Of a stretch of DNA of 64,000 bases, positions 57,297-64,000 are shown piece after piece. The stretch covers positions 12,356,001-12,420,000 of the forward strand of contig JARKIP010000064.1 in the NCBI GenBank assembly GCA_029990175.1. Reading direction: 5' to 3'. A program made the translations under genes and the position numbers. The DNA is from Petunia secreta (Eukaryota > Streptophyta > Magnoliopsida > Solanales > Solanaceae). The notes beneath the pieces are model-generated. The model had not been told where the DNA came from, searched no databases, and saw only the letters and a list, made by a program, of their open reading frames with translations. How positions within the stretch are numbered: position 1 is the stretch's first letter; each line of letters opens with the position of its first letter.

Positions 57297-57845
57297 GCAA
57301 CGACGCCATCGGAAAATGGATCGGAAGTCGCTCCCCTTCCCTCTGGTTGATTACTCCAATCTCTGTTACCACCGCTGTCCCACCAGAAAACTCAGCGGTG
57401 GTCACTGCTTCTTTTTGCAGTTTTCCGGGTCTTCTGATGGGTTTCTTGACCGGCGATTGTTCGTCGCTTCGTTGAAGCTTTCTGCATTCTCTATTATTGC
57501 ACTTCAAGTTTTGCTTTCAAGTTTTTCTAAAGGATGTGTAAAGCCTATCGTTTTGCTTTAATGATGATGTTGTCTAAACTTTTTTTTTTTTTTTTGGTTG
57601 CAGTGCCACTTCGTTGGATATAATAGTTTTTTCTTTGTTGCTTATTTTCATGGCTATTGGCTTATAATTGTTTGATGCTTCACACTATATGATTTACAAA
57701 ATTCATACTTTACTAGCTTGTTTGACGCCAAATAGTACCGCATGATGCTATGAACGACCAATGAAAATATATATAGAGGCCTACAGACTGATTTGAACAG
57801 ATACTATGCAGCCAATGATATTTGCTCGAAGACAAAATAGGCGAT

Positions 57846-57848
<3 letters not shown>

Positions 57849-57895
<47 letters not shown>
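57849..57895. repeat. (TA)n microsatellite
   Basis: About 23 TA units, uninterrupted. Confidence 0.95.
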
Positions 57896-57900
<5 letters not shown>

Positions 57901-58052
57901 CAAAACAACTGGGATAGGCAACGCGATCCACACTTGGCATGGCAACACGACCGACCGGCTTGTTTGCAGGCGTGACGTATCCTTAACCCCTATCACCCAA
58001 ATCTGAGCCGAAATCTTTACAAATTGTCATTCCCTTTATTTTTATTACCATT

Positions 58053-58072
58053 TATTATTATTATTATTATTC

Positions 58073-58125
<53 letters not shown>
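58053..58125. repeat. (TTA)n-(TTG)n compound microsatellite
   Basis: Six TTA units are followed, after TTC, by about 17 TTG units. Confidence 0.95.
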
Positions 58126-58728
58126 ATTTTATTTACTTTTTTTTATTATTGTACTAATTCATATCTTTATGTTTTTTTAAGAGGTATGTCGTAGCGGAAT
58201 TTATTAAAGGACGGAGCTTTAGAAAGAGGACGAAATATTTCAAAAACTATTACTTTTACTTAATTTCATTTTATTCTACGCAATTTTGTTTACGTTCTTA
58301 TTGTTTTTATTTGCAAGACATATTTGGACGGAGTTCGCTAAAAAGAAGATATTAGAAAAAATAAATATTTACTTCCTATAGTAGTTATTTATGTGCTATA
58401 ATCGATCATTTATTTCTTATTTAGTTTAATTATTTGCTTTTAAATCCCAATTATTTAGTCCGGCTGGGAACCACATTTGGTGGAACCTAAGGGGTGCCTA
58501 ACACCTTCCTTTCGGGTTAACTTGAACCCTTACCTAGAATTTTTTTAGTTCGCAAGATCATCTTTTCGAAGTTAATTATAAAAATTGGCTAGAAAGCAAG
58601 TCGGTGCCCTAACACGGCTTGTTAAAAAATATGTTAGGTGGCAACTCCAAGTTTTACCCGTGAGTTTCAATAAGTCGAATCCTGTTTCGAACTCATACCA
58701 GTTCGAAAAAAAAAGGGTGTCGACAGAA

Positions 58729-58746
58729 TGTCGACTCCACTGGGGA
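58729..58746 (+). promoter_or_regulatory. Primer-binding site of element D (tRNA-Arg type)
   Basis: TGTCGACTCCACTGGGGA lies three bases after the LTR end. It differs by one base (G to T at position 3) from the complement of the plant tRNA-Arg 3' end. Same primer class as element A, which supports a common lineage. Confidence 0.8.
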
Positions 58747-59345
58747 TATCAAGGTTCTAACCATAACAGACTTTATATTGGAATTCTTTGCTCTTATGTG
58801 TTTTATTGCCATTTTTTCAAGACTAACTTTTTCCTTTCGTTTATATAGGATTGAAACTTGGTTTTCTTGGCACTTTTTCTATCTTTTAAATTTTGTTGGG
58901 TTGTTTTTTCCTTTGCACCTTCTTTCACTCTTGGAAATTTATACATGCACACACTATGAACGATTACGTGGATCTCACGATCATTCCACTCTCAAAATAT
59001 CCTTTAAGTAGAACGTTTTTAATCTAGTTGGTCCGTGACACAACCAACAATTCTAGCCGGTCACACCACTCGGTTGTCCACCTAGGGGAACCATGTCCCG
59101 TCTAGGAACTCACTCTTAGAAGTTTCTGTTGGGAGAATGCATCACACGCTTCAAAGGTTTTCAAATCCTCCACAAGTTTGCTAAATCTTCATTTTTTTTT
59201 GAACAGTTTTACTTTATGATTGTATTTAAACTTTTAATATTATCTTGCTTCAATTATCCGATGTTTCGAAACTAAATTGTTTTTTTTTTCTTTTTACTCC
59301 TCATTTTTCAAAGTTTTTTTGTGATCTACTTCAACATGTGCATCT
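58747..59345 (+). other. Element D leader, truncated
   Basis: About 0.6 kb of leader without coding features. It contains T-runs at about 59191 and 59280. It is cut at 59346 by a family-B LTR; the rest of D is not found. Confidence 0.55.
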
Positions 59346-59905
59346 TGAAACGACCTTAGGTAGACGTTTTGGGAGTTAAGACTCCGATTAGCATGCCAAT
59401 AATTTAAAAATCTCTGTAAGGTCCATTAGGACCAATCTATAAAATTTGAGCTAAATCAGACTACGTTTGGTAGATATCAGAAGCATGTTTCAGTTTCCGT
59501 TGTCGGTAAATTTCGGTAAGTTGTAAAAAGAGATTTTCGAGCTCGATTTTTGCGAATGAGCTCCGATTCAAAATTCAAAAGCGCCATTAGGTTCATATGA
59601 TTATTTTTGACCTGTATGAATTTTTGGAAGTGAATTTCGAGGTCGTTCGGATAGTTTCCGCTAAAATTGCGAAAGTTAAAGAATTTGATATTTTCTGTTT
59701 TAATTCGCATCTGGAGTTCCGGGAGTCCGATTTAAGAACTGCCTTAGCGAGTATGTTACATACATTTTGTATAACTTGCTTGAGAAATTTGGAATTATTT
59801 TGAGTATCGTAGGGTACTGTTTTAATTTTCGTTAAGAAAAGAAAATATAAAAATAAAAAATAAAACAAAAGAAAAAGGGAAAGGAAAGAAATGAGGCGGT
59901 GGGGT
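59346..59905 (+). repeat. Truncated family-B LTR
   Basis: TGAAACGACCTTAGGTAGACG.. follows the order of solo LTR 5338-7631: CCGATTAGCATGCCAATAATTT, AAAATTTGAGCTAAATCAGAC, GATTTTCGAGCTCG, GAATGAGCTCCGATTC, GCGAAAGTTAAAG. It is more diverged than the other copies and ends near GAGGCGGTGGGG, about 560 bases in. Its left end is intact, its right end lost. Confidence 0.8.
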
Positions 59906-59934
59906 TCCGGACGAACAAAAACGGAAATGATACT

Positions 59935-60012
59935 CAGTTCCACCAGTGTCAGTGCCACCAATGCCAATGCAGTTGATGCCAATGCCAACAATGTCAATGC
60001 AGTTTATGCCAG
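59935..60012. repeat. Short repeats at the junction before element E
   Basis: About 80 bases made of imperfect repeats of TGCCAATGC and CAGTTGATGCC (TCAGTGCCACCAATGCCAATG..). They join the truncated LTR B to the broken RNase H of element E; origin unknown. Confidence 0.6.
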
Positions 60013-61050
60013 TGTATCAAATACCGGATAGCGGAGTGATCGGTATGAACAATTGTTTTCGACCCCACCAAATATAATCGGAATTTTTTGAAAGCGAACA
60101 CAATAGCCAAGAGCTCCTTCTCCGTCACCGTATAGTTCAATTGAGCTCCGTTTATTGTTTACTTGCATAGTAGATGGGATGAAACATCTTGTTCACCCGT
60201 TGACCTAGCACGGCCCCCAAAGCCACGTCACTAGCGTCACACATGAGTTCAAACGGAAGTTCCCAATTAGGACTCACAATTACCAGTGCGGTTGCGCTCT
60301 TCTTCACTTCTTCAAAAGCTCCTAAGCAAGCCTTGTCAAACACGAACTTGGACTCCTTCTCCAAAAGTTTGCACATAGGATTCATAACTTTGGAGAAGTC
60401 CTTGATAAAGCGGCGATAAAATCCCGCATGCCCCAAGAAATTTCGGACACCTTTTACGGTCATTGGAGGTGGAAGTTTGGAAATCACCTCAATCTTTGCT
60501 TGATCTACTTTGATGCCTTTCTTGGAGACTTTGTGTCCTAATACTATACATTCTTGAACTAAGAAATGACATTTCTCCCAATTGAGCACAAGCCTTGTTT
60601 CTTCGCATCTCTCTAGCACCTTTTCCAAGTTCGACAAACAATCATCGAATGAATCTCCAACCACCGAGAAATCATCCATGAAAACCTCAAGAAAATTTTC
60701 TACCATGTCGTGGAAAAGAGCTAGCATGCATCTTTGGAATGTGGCGGGGGCATTACAAAGACCAAATGGCATTTTGCGTAATGCAAAGGTGCCATAGGGG
60801 CAAGTGAAAGTGGTCTTGTCTTGATCCTCGGCCTCAATGGATATTTGGTTATAGCCGGAGTACCCATCCAAGAAACAATAGTAAGCACGGCCCGCCAACT
60901 GATCAAGAATTTGATCAATGAATGACAAAGGAAAGTGATCCTTCCTTGTAGTGGTGTTGAACTTCCGATAATCCATACACACTCTCCACCCGGTTACGGT
61001 TCTAGTTGCAATGGACTCACCTTTGTCATTTATAATCACTTTCATCCCCC
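60013..61050 (-). pseudogene. pol: Element E reverse transcriptase and partial RNase H
   Basis: A 310-aa frame (61084-60152) holds the RT: VCMDYRKFNTTTRKDHFPLSFIDQIL, FLDGYSGYNQISIEAEDQDK, MPFGLCNAPATFQRC, FMDD at residues 135-138, then QECIVLGHKVSKKGI and the thumb GVRNFLGHAGFYRRFIKDFS. The RNase H start follows (ELPFELMCDASDVALGAVLGQRVNKM). A stop at 60149-60151 ends the frame. YTVTEKELLAIVFAFKKFRLYLVGSK and DHSAIRYL still follow to 60013, where homology ends. All RT catalytic motifs are present, but the enzyme is cut off in RNase H. Confidence 0.9.
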
Positions 61051-62841
61051 CTTCTTGGGCACACAATGCACGGGTGACACCCACTTGCTATCGGACAATG
61101 GAAATATCACACCCGTATCTAGCCATATTATGATTTCTTTCTTCACCACCTCTTGCATAGGAGGATTCAACCTCCTTTGGTGTTCTACACTTGGCCGACA
61201 CCCTTCTTCAAGCAAGATCTTATGAGTGCATACCCCTAGATCAATTCCCCTCATATCCGCCAAGGTCAACCCTATAGCTTTAATCCTCCTCTTCACCAAT
61301 TTAACAAGTTTAGATTCTTGAGTTTTGGTCAAGTGAGATGAGATGATTATGGGTAGAGTGGAGTTGGGACCAAGGAAAGTGTATCTCAAATGGGATGGTA
61401 GGATTTTCAATTCAAGTTTCGGTGGTTCTTCGATGGACGGTTTTGTACGTGGGGTTTCTCGATTTTCAAGGTCTAAGGATAGCCTTTTAGGTACATAGGG
61501 TTTTGATCCAAAGCCTTCTAATGCCTTCACCACCTCCGCTACACTCTCTTAATTTTCCACATCCATGTTCCAAATTACCGCCGCCAATGTGTCTTCTTGA
61601 CTAGCTAAGACACTCTCCTTTTCCACTAGGGCATCAACCACGACATCGGCATAAGAACAAGTCGCCTCATCATCCATTGGTTGTTTCAAAGCCTTACAAA
61701 TATGAAATACGACCTTTTCTCCATTGAACCTAAAAGTAAGTTCACCTCTTTCCACATCACAAAGAGCTCTTCCAGTTGCCAAGAATGGTCTCCCAAGAAT
61801 GATAGGTACTTTAAAATCTACGGGGCAATCAAGAATAACAAAATCCACCGGGAAGACGAATTTGTCTACCTTCACCAACACATTACCAATAATCCCAATC
61901 GGACTTTTCATTGAGCGATCGGCCATTTGTAGGTTCACAGTTGTTGGTCTAGGTGCTTTGGTGTCCAATTTCTTATACATCGTATATGGCATTAAGTTGC
62001 TACTAGCACCTAGGTCACACAAAGCCTTCTTGAAGTTTCTTCCACCAATTGTGCATGGAATGGTAAAAGCCCCGGGATCTTCTATCTTCAGAGCTATGTG
62101 TTTTGACACAATTTCACTCACTTGACGAATCACCTTGATTGTCTCGAAATCTCCATATGTCTTCTTGGTCACCAAGTCTTTCATGAATTTAGCAATGTTG
62201 GGCATTTGTCCCAAAGCATCAACCAATGGAATGTTGATAGAGGTACTTGCTATCTTCTCCCAAATCTTCTTTGCATGGGATATTTCTCTTTGGTTGTTGC
62301 CCTTTTGAGGGAAAGGAAGTGGTATTTTAGGAACAGAGCTTGGGTTGGAAGGGCTTCCTTTGGGTTGTGGAGTGTTCTTTGGTTTGGCTATTTGGGTAGT
62401 GGTGTTTTGGGGGTTAGGCTTTTTAGTGACTTCTTGAACATCATCATCATACTCTTGCACCGACACATCACCTTGCCTTTCCATTTCTTCATGCACCATC
62501 TTCTCTCCAATAGCTTCATTATCATTCCACTCGGCATCCACATGATCATCTTGCACTCTCCACTCATTATCATTGCTCATGGCTTTTGGATCTTCATATG
62601 TCTTGCCACTTTGAGTTTTGATCGCCATCACTTGGTCCTTACTGCCTCTTTTAGGATTTGCTACCGTGTTACTTGGTAGTAATCCTTGCGGTCTTTGATT
62701 AACTTGATGAGCTAGTTGGCTCATTCGTGACTCAAGTTCCTTGATGGATATGGAATGCGACGTCATAGTTTGCTTCATGTCTTTCATGTCTCCAGAGTAG
62801 CCTTGTTGATTTTGAAGCATTTGACTCATCATTTCGTCCAA
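61046..62841 (-). pseudogene. pol: Element E protease and pol N-terminal part
   Basis: The 430-aa frame at 62841-61549 starts in the gag-protease linker: coiled coil ISIKELESRMSQLAHQVNQRPQG, an acidic stretch, then a P/K/N-rich stretch. It passes HAKKIWEKIASTSINIPLVDALGQMPNIAKF to the retropepsin domain, with active site DLGAS at residues 276-280 and the flap-side IILGRPFLATGRALCDV. After an in-frame TAA (61549-61551) the same frame continues as 61533-61042 (PKLELKILPSHLRYTFLG, KTQESKLVKLVKRRIKAIG, CTHKILLEEGCRPSVEHQRRLNP, WVSPVHCVPKKGG). It then shifts at a run of six C (61046-61051) into RT. Two small lesions thus separate this part from an open pol. Confidence 0.9.
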
Positions 62842-64000
62842 TTTGTGGGAGCTTTCGCTTCTTGATCATTTTGCTTAAACGGAGGTCTTGGAGCATATTG
62901 TTGAGAAGAACCGACTCCTCTTCCCTCTTGGTTGCTACTCCAATTACCTCTTCCTTGACTCGGCCTCCATTGTCCTTGTTGTTGGTAGGCTTGTTGATAT
63001 GGTTGTTGGTAGGATTGTTGATAAGGTCTTTGATAACCGCCTTGATCATACCCTCTTTGCCCTTTGTAGTTACCCACATAATTTACTTCTTCTCCATCTT
63101 GCACATTGTAGTATTGTTCCGGATAGTATCCTTCTAGCCTATGTTGGAGAAGGGACAAAGGAACACCTCCGGGAGTCACATAACCCATTGGGCCACTTAA
63201 TGCCCGGCATTTGTGGTGTGGATATTCTCTACCTTGTGCAACTTCTTTTCATTGGCTTCCCTATCAGCCTTTGCGTTCTTGTTCATGAGTTCCACCGATG
63301 TCAAGATTCTTGCCATTTTCTCATCTTGGGCTTCAAATCTTTCCATCATCTTTGGACTAATCCCAACTTCTCTTCCTGGATTCTTAGCTCTTGATTGCCA
63401 TTTTTGAGATCTCTTGGTCACTTTGTCTAGGATATCTTTCACCTCTTCATACCTCTTGTCCATGGTGACACCATCACATAAAGTGTCCAAGGCGGATTGG
63501 TTCATCTTGTTTAACCCTTGATAGAAGCTTTGCAACAACATGCTCCCATTGAAACCATGATTAGGACACCGGAGCAACCCATCTTAGAAAGCCTCCCAAG
63601 CCTCAATCAAAGAATCGGATGCTTCTTGCTCAAACATGTAGATCTTATCCCTCAATGCCGCTTGCTTTCCCTTTGGTGAAAACTTCCCTAGGAATTGTTT
63701 TACTAACTCTTGCCAAGTGAAAATGGAGTTTCTCGGCAACTTGTTCAACCAATCTTTAGCTTTTCCGGTGAGAGAGTAAGGAAACACTCTCAACCTCAAT
63801 GATTCTTCCGATACCCTTGCCGATTTGTAGAGGTTACAAGTTTGTACAAAGTTTCTCAAATAATCATTTGCATCTTCATTCTTGGTACCACCAAAGCAGC
63901 CATATTGTTCAAGACCTTGAAGAATGACATTTGGAATACTAAAACTAGCATTTCCATGAATAGGAGAAGGAACTATGGCACTTGCAAAATAATTCATATC
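62829..64000 (-). pseudogene. gag: Element E gag, partial
   Basis: Gag core from the window edge: MNYFASAIVPSPIHGNASFS, GLEQYGCFGGTKNEDANDYLRNFVQTC, LRVFPYSLTGKAKDWLNKLP, FTWQELVKQFLGKFSP, EQEASDSLIEAWEAF. A TAA at 63581-63583 interrupts; the same frame continues GLLRCPNHGFNGSMLLQSFYQGL to 63197. In another frame a Q/Y/G-rich tail follows (63188-62829; RPYQQSYQQPYQQAYQQQGQW), as in Athila gag. I see no canonical CCHC knuckle. Confidence 0.85.

Larger units (their letters stand above)
56062..58725 (+). repeat. 5' LTR of element D, Ogre/Tat-like
   Basis: Starts TGTTGACACCCAATTTCGTCCC, the reverse-strand form of the LTR ends of element A and of 3954. It ends GGGTGTCGACA, followed at once by a tRNA-Arg-type primer site. 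Length 2664 bp, plus strand. Contains a 78-bp tandem duplication, TA and TTG microsatellites, and the phrase GGGTTAACTTGAACCCTTACC near its end. No partner LTR is in the window. Confidence 0.85.
60013..64000 (-). mobile_element. Element E: Athila-like element, 3' truncated, runs off the window
   Basis: Gag, protease and RT of the same family as X, in order on the minus strand, with longer intact frames. It breaks off inside RNase H at about 60013, so integrase, 3' ORF and 3' LTR are missing. The 5' LTR and gag start lie beyond 64000. Confidence 0.85.

Noticed and set aside
57265..57561. ORFs in the 78-bp duplicated part of LTR D as a host gene
   Set aside because: They sit inside an LTR with defined ends, span simple duplication, and show no homology signs.
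57849..58125. TA and TTG runs as a replication origin or regulatory element
   Set aside because: Ordinary microsatellites within an LTR; nothing else supports a function.
1..64000. tRNA genes suggested by CCCAGYGGAGTCGCCA and TGATACCA stretches
   Set aside because: These are primer-binding sites next to LTRs, matching only tRNA 3' ends; no cloverleaf or A/B boxes are present.

Overview
This window is nuclear DNA of a flowering plant, almost certainly a dicot. The style of the repeat families suggests Solanaceae; that is inference from memory and was not tested by search. It holds no bacterial gene, rRNA or tRNA gene or CRISPR array. The only candidate host coding sequence is one probable terminal exon at 4769-5277 (minus strand). 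Nearly everything else is retrotransposon, and the layout is a set of nested insertions with several readable target-site duplications (TSDs).

Left part. 1-3954 is the end of a large Tat/Ogre-like LTR that starts outside the window. A Helitron-type 3' terminus lies at 4261-4292, followed by the probable host exon with a poly(A) signal. A solo LTR of family B is at 5338-7631. A 16-kb minus-strand element, 'A' (7675-23753), has two nearly identical 4-kb LTRs, a GCTGC TSD, a tRNA-Arg-type primer site and a polypurine tract. Its only coding content is two different, broken gag genes. It sits in the 3' end of an L1-type LINE (23759-25560).

Central part. 25688-56061 is best read as one plus-strand Tat-lineage element, 'T': left LTR, decayed integrase, 3' region, a long antisense ORF with its own TATA box and introns, and a cut right LTR. 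A minus-strand Athila-like element, 'X' (27545-52528; gag, protease, RT, RNase H, integrase, 3' ORF), split it. X was itself hit by a family-B element (31240-39677, TSD AGGAA) and by a family-C solo LTR (40558-43060, TSD CAACC). These two later insertions cut X's 3' ORF into three pieces.

Right part. A plus-strand Ogre-like LTR 'D' (56062-58725) interrupts T's right LTR and is followed by its tRNA-Arg primer site and leader. Next come a truncated family-B LTR (59346-about 59905), a short repeat-rich junction, and a second, better preserved Athila-like element 'E' (60013 to the window end, minus strand).

No element here looks autonomous: every coding region has stops, frameshifts or lost catalytic residues. 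The points most worth following are the antisense spliced ORF of T, the double gag of A, the dispersed GGCGGCCGC-like words in X, and the variable minisatellites inside family-B LTRs.
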